A stretch of DNA of 64,000 bases from Hyphomicrobium sp. LHD-15 (GTDB taxonomy: Bacteria > Pseudomonadota > Alphaproteobacteria > Rhizobiales > Hyphomicrobiaceae): contig NZ_JAVIFT010000004.1 in the NCBI RefSeq assembly GCF_031157355.1, positions 124,001 through 188,000 of the forward strand. The letters run 5' to 3'. Both the position numbers and the translations under genes were made by a program. A model generated the notes under the pieces. It saw nothing but the letters and a program-made list of their open reading frames with translations. It did no database searches and had not been told where the DNA came from. Shown here piece after piece: positions 8,846 through 19,190 of the stretch (the first letter of the stretch is position 1; each line of letters begins with the position of its first letter).

Positions 8846-9793
8846 ATGCCGATCGCTTCCATTGTCGCGGAACCTCCGCTGCAAGACGTGCAAACCGCTC
8901 AGCACGTGATCACGTCCAACACCAAACGTGGCGTGCCTATGCCGTGGTGGGCGAAAATCGCGGCGAAGGTCGTGCTTTCGCGCGTCATGCCCAGCTATCA
9001 GGTGCGCCAGCGGCTCGGCCTGTTCCGGCACGGCGCGATGGATCGCGATGCTCATCGGCAGATTCGGCAGGTCGAGCGGGTGATCGCTCATCATCGCGCG
9101 CATGGGCGTAACACGCCGCGCGCCATCCTCGAGCTTGGCCCCGGCGACAGCGTCGGCATGGCGCTTGTCGCGAAGTCGATGGGCTTTCACACATCCTATC
9201 TCGTGGACGTCGGGGATTTCGCATCACGCGACATGCAGGTCTATACGCGCTTGCTCGACGCCTTGCGCGACACTGGCCATACACCACCGTCGAATGTCGA
9301 CACGTCAAGCCGTGACGCCTTGCTGAAAAGCGTCGATAGCTCCTACCGCACGATCGGAACCCGGGCCCTCAAGGACATCCCAGATACCTCAATCGACATT
9401 CTCTTCTCGAACGCCGTTCTCGAGCACGTGGCGCGCTCCGAGTTTCAGGATCTGATCGAGGAAACGTTCCGGATCATGACGCCGGGCGCCATCGCGCACC
9501 ATCAGATCGACTTGATGGACCATCTTGGCGGCGCGCTGAACAATCTCCGCTTCAGTGAGCGCGTGTGGGAAGGTCGCCTGATGTCGAACTCGGGCTTCTA
9601 TACGAACCGGCTGAGGTTCAGTGAAATCCTGGATATCGCGAAGAAGGCTGGTTTCAATTTCGCCGTTACGCAGATCACGGCCTGGCCAGAGCTGCCGACG
9701 CCAAAGCGGGCTCTCGCTGCTCCGTTCAACGCATTGCCGGACGACGAGCTCAAGGTGGCAACGTTCGGGCTGTTGCTTCGGAAGCCGGACTAG
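8846..9793 (+). CDS. SAM-dependent methyltransferase-like protein
   Basis: A protein of about 315 residues. The glycine-rich motif I ILELGPGDSVGMAL, an acidic strand-2 end (LVDVGDF) and FSNAVLEHV (the motif at the end of strand 4 in Methyltransf_11-type enzymes) show a class I methyltransferase fold; the DLMDHLGGALNNLRFSE segment that follows is common in uncharacterised methyltransferases of polysaccharide loci. ATG 8846 has GAGGG at 8833-8837, eight bases away, so I prefer it to the longer frame from 8807. It converges on a GT4 gene with 29 bases between. The substrate is probably a sugar of the surface glycan. Confidence 0.7.
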   Translation: MPIASIVAEPPLQDVQTAQHVITSNTKRGVPMPWWAKIAAKVVLSRVMPSYQVRQRLGLFRHGAMDRDAHRQIRQVERVIAHHRAHGRNTPRAILELGPGDSVGMALVAKSMGFHTSYLVDVGDFASRDMQVYTRLLDALRDTGHTPPSNVDTSSRDALLKSVDSSYRTIGTRALKDIPDTSIDILFSNAVLEHVARSEFQDLIEETFRIMTPGAIAHHQIDLMDHLGGALNNLRFSERVWEGRLMSNSGFYTNRLRFSEILDIAKKAGFNFAVTQITAWPELPTPKRALAAPFNALPDDELKVATFGLLLRKPD

Positions 9794-9822
9794 AGCGTAT
9801 TTGCGTTCCTAATCCGTCGCGC

Positions 9823-10977
9823 TTACGAGGCCGCGCGCGCGAGCGACCGGTAGAGGTTCGCATAGGTCGCGGCGATGTGCGCCAAGCTGAAATTCTGGAC
9901 GATGCGCTCGCGCGCGCGGTTTCCGAGCGCCGTTCTCTCATTTGGTGAGAGCCGCAGCATTTCGCGCAGGGCCTGCGCAAGAGCCGCGTCGTCTTTCGGC
10001 GCAACGATGCGGCCGGTATCAGCCACGATGGCGGCGGATTCTCCAACGTCGGTCGCAACGCACGGAACCCCGCACGCCATGGCCTCGCCCAGAACATTCG
10101 GAAAGGCCTCTCCCCATGCAGAAGAAGAGACGTAGACATCGAGTGCGGGCAAGAGCCGATACATATCGGTACGCTCGCCCAAAAGGTGAACCTTGCCGGC
10201 GAGACCTGCCTCCTCGATGAGCTTGGACAGGCCACTATTTGCAGGGGTGATTTCCCGTCCCGCGAGGATCAGGTGCGCACGCTCGTCTCCGGACGCCACA
10301 TCTGCAAATGCGCGGATCAGGCTCGCATGGTTCTTCATCACATGATAGCGCGCCGCATGGCCCACAAGACGCATCTCAGGATCGAGCCCAAGCTCCGCCA
10401 ATAGTCGATCACGCGCTTCGGACTCGGGCTTGAATCGCTCACAGTCGAAGCCATTGGGGATGACAAGCGCGTCGTCGGCCGGATAGCTCACGGCCTCATG
10501 CTGCTGGCGGCTTTGCTCCGAGCAGTAAACGACGCGGCCGTTTCTCGCCTTGATCAACGTAGGGCCGAGCCAGATCGAGGCACGTGTGAATATTTTTTCC
10601 TGCTTCGCGGCGAGGGTGCAGCGGATACCCGCGATGAGTGGCGTTGCCTTCGGTGCGATCAGACAGGCGACGACATTGGCGTGATACATCCAGCCGTGAA
10701 CGACATCGGGACGTTCGGCACTCGCGAGGCGCTGCAACCGCTGGATCGCGAGTGGCATGCTTAGAGAGCCCGTCAGGTTCGCAAGCGTTACCGGCACACC
10801 GAGTCTCGCGAAATCAAACGCATTCTTGCCGCTCAGGGCTATGATGGAATGGCGGGACGTGCCGTCCTTGCTGAGCTCGGTAATCAGCTTGTGCAACATC
10901 GTCTCGGCCCCGCCGCGCGACAAGCCCGTTATCACGTGGAGGATTTTAAGTGGACGATTTGCTTCAGACGATCCCAT
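9823..10977 (-). CDS. Family 4 glycosyltransferase
   Basis: A 384-residue GT-B enzyme. The start ILHVITGLSRGGAETMLHKL is the classic GT4 N-terminal glycine-rich acceptor-side loop. The C-terminal domain shows LVGHAARYHVMKNH, HLLGERTDMYRLLPALD and the donor-binding SSAWGEAFPNVLGEAMACG with its E-x7-E pair. It is cytoplasmic and acts on the growing polysaccharide. It lies 119 bases downstream of another GT4 gene on the same strand and may be cotranscribed with it. Confidence 0.88.
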   Translation of the reverse strand: MGSSEANRPLKILHVITGLSRGGAETMLHKLITELSKDGTSRHSIIALSGKNAFDFARLGVPVTLANLTGSLSMPLAIQRLQRLASAERPDVVHGWMYHANVVACLIAPKATPLIAGIRCTLAAKQEKIFTRASIWLGPTLIKARNGRVVYCSEQSRQQHEAVSYPADDALVIPNGFDCERFKPESEARDRLLAELGLDPEMRLVGHAARYHVMKNHASLIRAFADVASGDERAHLILAGREITPANSGLSKLIEEAGLAGKVHLLGERTDMYRLLPALDVYVSSSAWGEAFPNVLGEAMACGVPCVATDVGESAAIVADTGRIVAPKDDAALAQALREMLRLSPNERTALGNRARERIVQNFSLAHIAATYANLYRSLARAAS

Positions 10978-11096
10978 TACTCGCGGAGCTCAGCACACGA
11001 CCCGGTTGCCACATCGATCGACTCGCACCCGCCAGCCGAAACCAATCGGGAGCATTTCTCTAGGACTAGTGCAACAAATTCAATGACCGCGTGCCG

Positions 11097-12251
11097 TCAA
11101 TTTCGCGGCGCGGCGCTGGTTTCGGCAGAGCACCTCAGTAAATGTGCGATGCACTCTTTCGCAAAGCGCGCCATGGAACGACTTTCTCGTGTGGCGGCGA
11201 TGTTGACGCAGATCGAGTTGTAAAGCACGGGATTGAGCAACAAATCCTCAAGTGCCTCCGACAATGCGGCAGCATCGGCTCGCAGGGCGACCACACCTGT
11301 CCGGCCGTCTAGTATCTGCTCGATCAACCCCCCGACCGGGGTTGCAACCACAGGCATACCCGCTCCGAGCGCCGCAGCCGCCACGCCAGACTGGCTCGCC
11401 TCGACGTGCGACAGCACCATGACGTCAAAGCGGCTCATAATCTCGCTGATTTCGGTGTCCGAAAGCCATCGGTTCACAACCTCGGCGCCGAGCGCATGAA
11501 GGCGGGGCGCGCAAGATCCCAGCCTGCCTTCGCCGAATACGCCGACCTCTATCGGAACGCCGTTGCTCTTGAGAATCTCCATCGCATCCAAGAAGAGCGG
11601 CAATCCCTTGTAGTCCATGATCCGGCCCATGAAGAGAAGACGTGTAGGCCGACCAGTTGGCGCTTCGCGGGAGATGGGGGCGGAATAGCTGAGTTCGGGA
11701 TGGAAAAGCGTGACAATTTTTTGCCTGGAAATGCGCCCCAAGGCTTCAAGCCGACCCGCAACCGCGCCGCTCAGCGTCAGCACGAGGTCAGCGTGATCCA
11801 TCGACTTGTCCATCCACCCTTTTGCCAAGGATGTGATATCTCCCGGATGGGGATCGGCGTCATGCACGATCGGCACGTAAACTGCTCCGGCCGCCTTCAC
11901 CACTGGCGCAACGATGGGCGACCAGACGTGAGGCATGAGATCGATCACGGCACGGGTATTGTCGTCGTGCAGCCGCTTTCGCAAGGCAGAGCAGAGCGAC
12001 GGCAAAGACCACGCTCGGGCGAAGGCGCCCATATCGGAGCGAAATGTCGAAACGGGAAAAAGCGACGCGCCAAATTCTTTGAATTGATCGTAGGTGTCGC
12101 ACTGGCGGGAGACTGAGATGGTGATGTTGGACGCTGGCTGAGCACGGACCTCACGAGCGAAATCCAACGAGAAGCGCGTCAATGCACCGCGCCGCCCCCA
12201 GTACATACACATCACGTTAGGTGTTGCAGATGTACGCAAGCCCCCGTCCAT
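11097..12251 (-). CDS. Family 4 glycosyltransferase, paralogue of the divergent neighbour
   Basis: A protein of about 384 residues with a GT-B fold. Its N-terminal YWGRRGALTRFSLD, the middle SLAKGWMDKSMDHADLVLT region and the C-terminal LSHVEASQSGVAAAALGAG donor site closely match the protein encoded divergently at 12468-13598 (YWGRRGALSRFALE, LSHVEASQSGVAATAFGAG), so the two are inverted duplicates. I start it at ATG 12251; the frame is open to 12320 but the extra N-terminal residues have no counterpart in the paralogue. It probably adds the same or a related sugar as its paralogue. Confidence 0.85.
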   Translation of the reverse strand: MDGGLRTSATPNVMCMYWGRRGALTRFSLDFAREVRAQPASNITISVSRQCDTYDQFKEFGASLFPVSTFRSDMGAFARAWSLPSLCSALRKRLHDDNTRAVIDLMPHVWSPIVAPVVKAAGAVYVPIVHDADPHPGDITSLAKGWMDKSMDHADLVLTLSGAVAGRLEALGRISRQKIVTLFHPELSYSAPISREAPTGRPTRLLFMGRIMDYKGLPLFLDAMEILKSNGVPIEVGVFGEGRLGSCAPRLHALGAEVVNRWLSDTEISEIMSRFDVMVLSHVEASQSGVAAAALGAGMPVVATPVGGLIEQILDGRTGVVALRADAAALSEALEDLLLNPVLYNSICVNIAATRESRSMARFAKECIAHLLRCSAETSAAPRN

Positions 12252-12414
12252 GTTCGTTCGGCGTCCTCGTACGTGGTTATGTGGTCTAGCGAGGGTGCGA
12301 GGCGCCGAAGCGCGGCACAAAAATCGATGTGGCGGATCTCAATACCGGACTGAAAACGGTGTGGTCCAACGGAAAAGCGTGATTACCGGATCCTATCCCG
12401 CGAAAAGATGTCCA

Positions 12415-12443
12415 TTGACACACCAATCGGTGCTTGGGATTGT
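12415..12443 (+). promoter_or_regulatory. Candidate sigma-70-type promoter for the GT4 gene at 12468
   Basis: A perfect TTGACA at 12415-12420 is followed after 17 bases by GATTGT at 12438-12443, a poor -10 match. It lies in the 216-base intergenic space between the two divergent GT4 paralogues, about 25 bases before the TTG start codon. Seen by eye only. Confidence 0.35.
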
Positions 12444-12467
12444 CAAATTTTTTGAGGGTTTTAGCTT

Positions 12468-13598
12468 TTGTTTCCGCAGAATAATTCCCGCGAAGGCGTG
12501 CTTTTCACGTACTGGGGGCGTCGAGGGGCGCTGTCCCGTTTTGCTCTAGAGGTCGGGCGCGAGGCGCTATCGAACCGCAACTATCGCGCGGCTCTTTCTG
12601 TCTCCGAATACAACCAGGATTTTCGCGCAATCCGCGATGTCGGCAGCGAGCTTCTTCCGCTGCGACTTTTTTCCTCGGATTTGGGCGCTCTCACGCAGAG
12701 CTGGCGCATCCCCATTGTGCGCAGCCAGCTCATTTCCTGGGTTCGAGAAGCGCGCATCGGAACCGTCGTCGAGCTGATGCCCCATATCTGGTCCCCGTTC
12801 GTCATGCCAGCAGTCCAGGCCCACGGCGTCAGATACATCAGCGTCATCCACGATGCCGATGCCCATCCGGGCGATCGCTCCAGCATTGCCAAGACGCTGC
12901 TCGATCGGGCGCTCGACAATGCGGATTTGATTATTACGCTCAGCGGCGCCGTGGCGGGACGCCTTGAGGCGATGGAACGTGTGAGCGCCAAGAAAATCTT
13001 CACGCTCTTTCATCCCGATCTGCACTACGGCGCTGCTTCGCAGGCTCGCCGGGCGCCTGAGGGCCGGCCTGTGAAACTGTTGTTTCTTGGCCGTATTTTG
13101 CACTACAAGGGGCTTCCGATCCTCATCGACGCTGTCGAGCAGCTTCGCGCCGACGGACATTCTGTCGAACTTGGCGTTTTCGGAGAGGGTCCGCTTGGCG
13201 GAAGCGCACCACGTCTTCGCGCTCTCGGCGCCGAAGTCGTCAACAGATGGCTTTCCAATGACGACATCGCCTCCGTTCTCACCCGCTACGACGTCATGGT
13301 TCTGTCCCACGTCGAAGCAAGCCAATCTGGTGTCGCGGCGACGGCGTTCGGAGCGGGAATGCCGGTGATCTGCACGCCTGTGGGCGGATTGCCCGAGCAG
13401 GTTCTGGATGGCGTGACCGGGATCGTTGCGAGGCGCGCTGACGGTCCTGCGCTCGCGGACGCGATCATGGGGCTTGCGAACGATCCTCAGCTCTACAACG
13501 CCATAAGCGCGGCAATCGTCGATACCCAAGGCCACCGTTCGATTGCGCGGTTTGTGGAGGACTGCGTTGCGCACGCGCGCCATGCGACGGCACCGTAG
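12468..13598 (+). CDS. Family 4 glycosyltransferase, paralogue of 11097-12251
   Basis: A 376-residue GT-B glycosyltransferase. TTG at 12468 is a credible start: a GAGGG ribosome binding site lies at 12454-12458, nine bases upstream. Conserved features are YWGRRGALSRFALE near the N-terminus, LLFLGRILHYKGLPILIDA at the start of the donor domain, FGEGPLGGSAPRLRALGAEV and LSHVEASQSGVAATAFGAG. The overall match to the divergently encoded neighbour is strong along the whole length, so the pair arose by inverted duplication. Its C-terminal end lies 280 bases before gmd, and it could use GDP-D-rhamnose from the Gmd/Rmd pathway next door; this is inference from position. Confidence 0.85.
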   Translation: MFPQNNSREGVLFTYWGRRGALSRFALEVGREALSNRNYRAALSVSEYNQDFRAIRDVGSELLPLRLFSSDLGALTQSWRIPIVRSQLISWVREARIGTVVELMPHIWSPFVMPAVQAHGVRYISVIHDADAHPGDRSSIAKTLLDRALDNADLIITLSGAVAGRLEAMERVSAKKIFTLFHPDLHYGAASQARRAPEGRPVKLLFLGRILHYKGLPILIDAVEQLRADGHSVELGVFGEGPLGGSAPRLRALGAEVVNRWLSNDDIASVLTRYDVMVLSHVEASQSGVAATAFGAGMPVICTPVGGLPEQVLDGVTGIVARRADGPALADAIMGLANDPQLYNAISAAIVDTQGHRSIARFVEDCVAHARHATAP

Positions 13599-13767
13599 GC
13601 CCCTCTTCGACTATCGCGGCATTTCAACCCACCCCCGCATTTCCCGTGTTCGATGGCACGACCAACGGCTCGTTTCAGACCGAGCAGACTGCCGGGCGAC
13701 AACCTCCGAAAGTTATACGTCCGCTCACGTAAAACTCCGAGCGGATGAAATTCCAAGTGCGAACTGA

Positions 13768-14867
<1,100 letters not shown>

Positions 14868-14881
14868 CCAGGGCAGCCAAC

Positions 14882-15853
14882 ATGCGCGTTCTCGTCACCG
14901 GTGCGGGCGGCTTCGTCGGCCCCTATCTGATCGCTGCCTTGCGCGACCAGTTCGGGAGCGGGCTTGATCTCGTTGCGACGTCGAAAGATCGCGTTCCGCA
15001 TCCAAGCATCGGAACAATCGAAGCTCTCGATGTCTGCGATGCAGCGGCCGTCGAGGAGATCGTGCGACGAGTCCAGCCGGACCACATCGTTCATCTCGCG
15101 GGCTTGGCTGCCATTCCAAAGGCCGCTGCCAACGTCGATCTCGCCTGGAACATCCATCTCTTCGGCAGCCTGCATATTGCGAGAGCCGTTCTGAGGCATG
15201 TTCCGAAATCAGTCCTCCACCATATCAGCACAGGGCAGGTCTACGGCGCGAGCGCTTTGCCCGGCCTTGCTTTGGACGAGACGGTCCTACTGGCCCCGAA
15301 CAACACTTACAGCGCAACCAAGGCGTCCGCGGATCTGGCACTCGGGGCGCTCGCGGCCGAGGGCTTGCGCTGCATTCGCCTCCGCCCCTTCAATCACATC
15401 GGGCCTGGCCAGAGCGAAGACTTCGTTGTTTCGAGCTTCGCGATGCAGGTCGCGCGCATCGAGGCCGGCCTGCAAGAGCCCGTGATGCGCGTTGGGAATC
15501 TCGACGCCGAGCGCGATTTTCTGGATGTGCGCGACATCGCGGCCGCGTACGCGCTCGCGATCAAGAAGTCGGGAGAGCTCGAAGCGGGTGCAGTTCTCAA
15601 CATTGCTTCAGGACGCCCCGTCCGAATTCGCGACATCCTTCATCGCTTGGTCAAGCTGAGCGGCGTTCAGATCGCGGTGGAGCAAGACGCCGCGCGAATG
15701 CGGCCGAGCGACATTCCGCGCTACATCGGCGACGCGGCTCGTGCGCGTCAGATCCTCGGGTGGTCGCCCAAATGGGAATTCGAAACGACACTCACGGACA
15801 TTCTGAACGACGCGCGCAACCGAGTGCGCGAAGCAGCCGGTGGTCGCGCTTGA
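14882..15853 (+). CDS. rmd: GDP-6-deoxy-D-mannose (GDP-D-rhamnose) reductase
   Basis: A 323-residue extended short-chain dehydrogenase that reduces the Gmd product at C4. Visible motifs are VLVTGAGGFVGPYL, HISTGQVYG, the catalytic YSATKASAD, and RPFNHIGPGQSEDFVVSSFA with VGNLDAERDFLDVRD, which together are typical of Rmd rather than of GDP-fucose synthase. ATG 14882 comes 14 bases after gmd, preceded by CAGGGCAG, so the two are cotranscribed. GDP-D-rhamnose is the donor for D-rhamnan chains such as the Pseudomonas A-band polysaccharide, which is likewise exported by Wzm/Wzt. The downstream gene converges with a one-base gap. Confidence 0.88.
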   Translation: MRVLVTGAGGFVGPYLIAALRDQFGSGLDLVATSKDRVPHPSIGTIEALDVCDAAAVEEIVRRVQPDHIVHLAGLAAIPKAAANVDLAWNIHLFGSLHIARAVLRHVPKSVLHHISTGQVYGASALPGLALDETVLLAPNNTYSATKASADLALGALAAEGLRCIRLRPFNHIGPGQSEDFVVSSFAMQVARIEAGLQEPVMRVGNLDAERDFLDVRDIAAAYALAIKKSGELEAGAVLNIASGRPVRIRDILHRLVKLSGVQIAVEQDAARMRPSDIPRYIGDAARARQILGWSPKWEFETTLTDILNDARNRVREAAGGRA

Positions 15854-15854
15854 C

Positions 15855-17099
15855 CTATTGCACGACGCTGTCTCGTGTCTCCGGCCGTTGTTCGATCATT
15901 TCCCGGACCGAACGGGCATAGCGCTCGGCGCTCCAGGCCTCGAGCGCAAACTGCCGGCCGCAAGCACCGAGGCGCCGACCTAGCCCCTCCTCGGAGCGCA
16001 ACCTGACAAGCGCCGCCGCCGCCTGCTCGACATCGGCCTCGGCCCAGCTCGCGGCCGGATCGTGGTACGTTCTCTGCTCATCGCGCGCGGGGACGAGATG
16101 ATAGTCGATCGGGAAGCCATGATCGCGCGTCAGGAAATCCGTATTTGCAGACCAATTCGTCGCGACGACCGGCAGGCCGGCCAGCATGGACTCGGCAATG
16201 GGCAGACCAAAGCCTTCCGCGCGATGAAGAGAAAGAAGCACGTCGGATTGCGCGTAGAGGCTCGCAACTTCCTCTCTCGACATGCTCTGCGTGATCAGCT
16301 CGATGTTGTCCGCATCGGCAACAGCTTCCTCAAGGCGGCGCAGCCCAGCCGGATACAATGAGGTATTCTGAGTTTTAACGATGAGGCGCGCAGACCGGTC
16401 GTTTCCGAAGGCTCTGCGGAAGGCGGCTATCGCGGCAAGCGGGTTCTTCCTGGCGAAACTCGACCCCGTATCGAACATCGACAAGACAGTAAAGCAATCC
16501 GAACGCTCACCCTTTTCCCAGTCCTTTGCGATTCCGCCCGCATGAGCCGCGACCGGATGGGGCAAGACCTTTACGGGCTTTCCTGCCGCAATCGATGAGA
16601 TCGCGGCTTGCGTGAAATGGCTGGACACCCAGATCTCGTCGACAAACGGTACACCGCCCGACCACGTAGCCGGTACCCGCGGCAGCTCCCAATGCCAAAC
16701 GCCGACTATTCTCTTGGCCTCGAGCAATGTGCGGCCGAGCTTCAGCAAGGCGACAGGCAGAATGGGACTATTGACGTGTGCGATGATCGTGCCGCTGCCG
16801 ACCATCGTGCTCCCGTCTCGAAACGGAAAGTCGACGTTCCTCGCTTGCATCAGAGTTTCTGAGAGATCGACCGCATAGACCTCGAGGCCGGCGCGTTCGA
16901 GGGCTTGGTAGCAAAGCCGAGCTGACTCCCCCAGCCCCGTCGAAGACGTCAGGACGCCAACAACGATCAGCGGCTCAGAACCGCTTCTCCCCAACGCCGC
17001 TCTTGGCGCAAGCCTGGCCGCCGCCCCCTGAAGCATCGCGCTGCGCGCACCGGCAGGCAATCTTTGCCAGATTTGACGGTGTAGAAATCGCCTCAGCAC
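15855..17099 (-). CDS. Family 4 glycosyltransferase
   Basis: A 414-residue GT-B glycosyltransferase. The N-terminal domain carries VGVLTSSTGLGESARLCYQAL, the glycine-rich loop seen in WcaK-independent GT4 enzymes of surface-polysaccharide loci, and IVGVWHWELPRVP, a motif common in rhamnosyl- and mannosyltransferases of this group. The donor domain has FDTGSSFARKNPLAAIAAF and HRAEGFGLPIAESMLAGLPVVAT with the E-x7-E pair. It is cytoplasmic. The gene lies directly against rmd, convergently, and its start faces the small membrane protein gene at 17354. Confidence 0.87.
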   Translation of the reverse strand: MLRRFLHRQIWQRLPAGARSAMLQGAAARLAPRAALGRSGSEPLIVVGVLTSSTGLGESARLCYQALERAGLEVYAVDLSETLMQARNVDFPFRDGSTMVGSGTIIAHVNSPILPVALLKLGRTLLEAKRIVGVWHWELPRVPATWSGGVPFVDEIWVSSHFTQAAISSIAAGKPVKVLPHPVAAHAGGIAKDWEKGERSDCFTVLSMFDTGSSFARKNPLAAIAAFRRAFGNDRSARLIVKTQNTSLYPAGLRRLEEAVADADNIELITQSMSREEVASLYAQSDVLLSLHRAEGFGLPIAESMLAGLPVVATNWSANTDFLTRDHGFPIDYHLVPARDEQRTYHDPAASWAEADVEQAAAALVRLRSEEGLGRRLGACGRQFALEAWSAERYARSVREMIEQRPETRDSVVQ

Positions 17100-17353
17100 C
17101 GGGCTGCCTTGTCTTCCAGGGCTTCGTCCATTCCATGCTGGACCACAACCAATCGATACGCGACACGTTTACAGATGCTTCGATATCGCGGCAACGTGTT
17201 GCATTCAATCCACCAAACGACTTCCAGGATGTGCCTATAAGTTCCAAATGGCCCAGGACGATATTCTAACGCAGAGAGGCTCGTTTTTCGCTGATCCGGC
17301 TTGGCCGATAGCGACTGACGATCGAATGTCCAAATAACGTGCCGAGTCGCTCC

Positions 17354-17932
17354 ATGCCCCTTTCCCGCGACAGCCGCGCACGGAAGCGGCGAACAGGTGA
17401 CACGCTGCTGCTTCTCGCGCTTGGGACAGCCGGGCTCGTGTCGGGATCCTGGATCGCACAATCTTACCTGAGCAAGAGCTTGACCAAGGCGCCAGCCTCC
17501 GGCCCTCTCGTCATCGAGCAGTTCAGCGAAGAAAGTGCGCACCAGTTCGCCACCCCTTATGTCGACAAAAAGAAGCTCAAGCAGGGCTGGTTCCCGCCCG
17601 AGACCTGGGGCGTGTGGTCCAACGCGCTCGTGTCGGAGCTGTCGATCCCGGTTGGAGAGACCTACTCCGACACACGTGTATCCGCGCAAATTTTCGCTTT
17701 CACCGCGCAAGAGATCAAAGTCGAAGCAAACGGCACCCAGATCGCGACCTGGCGTTTGGGGACCAAGACTTCGACGCAGACCGCTACCATCCCGAAATCT
17801 CTCGTGAACACCGTGCGAAACCTGGAAATAAAGTTCACTGCGCAGCGATTGGCTTCGCCAAGTGAGGGCGGAAAGAGCCGGGACACCCGTCAACTCGGAA
17901 TCGGGCTTACCAGCCTGACGCTCGCTCATTGA
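17354..17932 (+). CDS. Single-pass membrane protein with a beta-rich periplasmic domain shared with the GT-C protein at 20846
   Basis: About 192 residues. A basic N-terminus (SRARKRR) precedes one hydrophobic segment (about residues 17-38, TLLLLALGTAGLVSGSWIA), after which the rest is probably periplasmic. This part contains GWFPPETWGVWSNA, then QIFAFTAQEIKVEANG, then LEIKFTAQRLASPSEGG and LGIGLTSLTL. The same order of motifs ends the large membrane protein at 20846-23059 (NWHPLEEWGTWSG, EIEVLVND, FKSKRLMSPSEFG, LTFGLISLQV). It is therefore a free-standing copy of that domain. I cannot name the domain with certainty. The start could also be GTG 17339. A carbohydrate-binding or assembly role within the glycan-decoration cassette is inferred. 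Confidence 0.65.
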   Translation: MPLSRDSRARKRRTGDTLLLLALGTAGLVSGSWIAQSYLSKSLTKAPASGPLVIEQFSEESAHQFATPYVDKKKLKQGWFPPETWGVWSNALVSELSIPVGETYSDTRVSAQIFAFTAQEIKVEANGTQIATWRLGTKTSTQTATIPKSLVNTVRNLEIKFTAQRLASPSEGGKSRDTRQLGIGLTSLTLAH

Positions 17933-18139
17933 CGACAAATGTTCGCACGCTTCAGGACGCGACAGCGGAGTGCGCAGACTCGCAACGAAGATTTCCCGAA
18001 TAGAAGGCGTATCCCTCAGCGGCCTTACTTCTTGCATAACGGGAGGAGCTGAGCCATTAAGCTATTGGAACACGGTTCCATTGCGCGAATGTTCTGAGAC
18101 GGCAAATTGCCGAACTGTCGTGGGGGAAGAGTTTTTACC

Positions 18140-19144
18140 GTGACCAATCTCAGTGCCGATTTGAGTCGAGACGCCAACAACAAGCCCAGCGTCACCGTCG
18201 TCATTCCAGTCAAAGACGAACAAGATACGCTCGCGCGTCTTGCCGAGGGAATTTTCGAAGCTGTCAGCGGCCACGCTAAAAGCGCGGAGATCGTTTTCGT
18301 CGACGATGGCAGCAAGGACAAAAGCTGGAAGGTGATGCAGGACCTCGTTCTGCAGCATCCCGGACAAGTTCGAGCGCTGAAGCTGAGGCGCAATTTCGGC
18401 AAGTCCATCGCGCTGGCAGCAGGCTTCAAGGTCGCCCATGGCGACGTGATCTTCACCATGGACGCCGACCTGCAGGACGATCCGAAAGAGATCCCTCGCT
18501 TTCTCGAAGCCCTCGACGGAGGGCTCGATCTGGTCTCCGGCTGGAAACGAAAACGCAACGACCCGCTCTCCAAGACGCTGCCGTCGCTGCTGTTCAATCG
18601 TGCCACCGCCTGGATAACCGGAGTGCCGCTCCACGACTTCAACTGCGGCTTCAAGGCTTATCGGCGCGAGGTCATCGAGCAGCTCAAGCTCTACGGAGAG
18701 TTGCATCGCTACATCCCGGCCTTGGCAAACGATGCCGGCTTCCGGATCGGCGAGATCGAAGTGGAGCACCACCCGCGCCGGCACGGGGTGACGAAGTACG
18801 GCCTGGAGCGCTACGTCCGCGGCTTTCTCGACCTCATCACGATCCTGGCGACGACCCGCTATCTGCAGCGGCCCGGACATCTGTTCGGCGGTCTCGGCGT
18901 GGGCTTCGGACTCCTGGGCAGTCTCGTCCTGGGATATCTCGGCGTGCTCTGGCTCATGGGACAGTCCATCGGACACAGGCCGCTGTTCTTCGCCGGCATT
19001 CTTCTGATGGTCTTTTCGGTGCAGATGATCTCTCTCGGCGTGATCGCCGAACTGTTGATCCGCCTGTCCACCCCGCGGGACGTGGGAGATCTGGTCGTGG
19101 CAGACGTGTCGGAGAGATCCACGACCAAAGCTATCGCAGAATGA
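18140..19144 (+). CDS. Family 2 polyprenyl-phosphate glycosyltransferase (GtrB/ArnC/DPM1-like)
   Basis: Transfers a sugar from a nucleotide donor to undecaprenyl phosphate at the cytoplasmic face. The GT2 domain has VTVVIPVKDEQDTL, IVFVDDGSKDKSW, LRRNFGKSIALAAGF and MDADLQDDPKEIP with the DxD-type metal site; two hydrophobic segments at the C-terminus (GGLGVGFGLLGSLVLGYLG and GILLMVFSVQMISLGVIAE) anchor it, as in GtrB. GTG 18140 has GGGGGAAGAG at about 18122-18131; an upstream TTG at 18107 is also in frame. With the flippase-like and GT-C-like genes downstream it forms a side-group decoration cassette. Confidence 0.87.
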   Translation: MTNLSADLSRDANNKPSVTVVIPVKDEQDTLARLAEGIFEAVSGHAKSAEIVFVDDGSKDKSWKVMQDLVLQHPGQVRALKLRRNFGKSIALAAGFKVAHGDVIFTMDADLQDDPKEIPRFLEALDGGLDLVSGWKRKRNDPLSKTLPSLLFNRATAWITGVPLHDFNCGFKAYRREVIEQLKLYGELHRYIPALANDAGFRIGEIEVEHHPRRHGVTKYGLERYVRGFLDLITILATTRYLQRPGHLFGGLGVGFGLLGSLVLGYLGVLWLMGQSIGHRPLFFAGILLMVFSVQMISLGVIAELLIRLSTPRDVGDLVVADVSERSTTKAIAE

Positions 19145-19190
19145 CCCAAGCCCGGGTTTCGGATGACAAAGGCCGCTTTAGGGACGTTTC

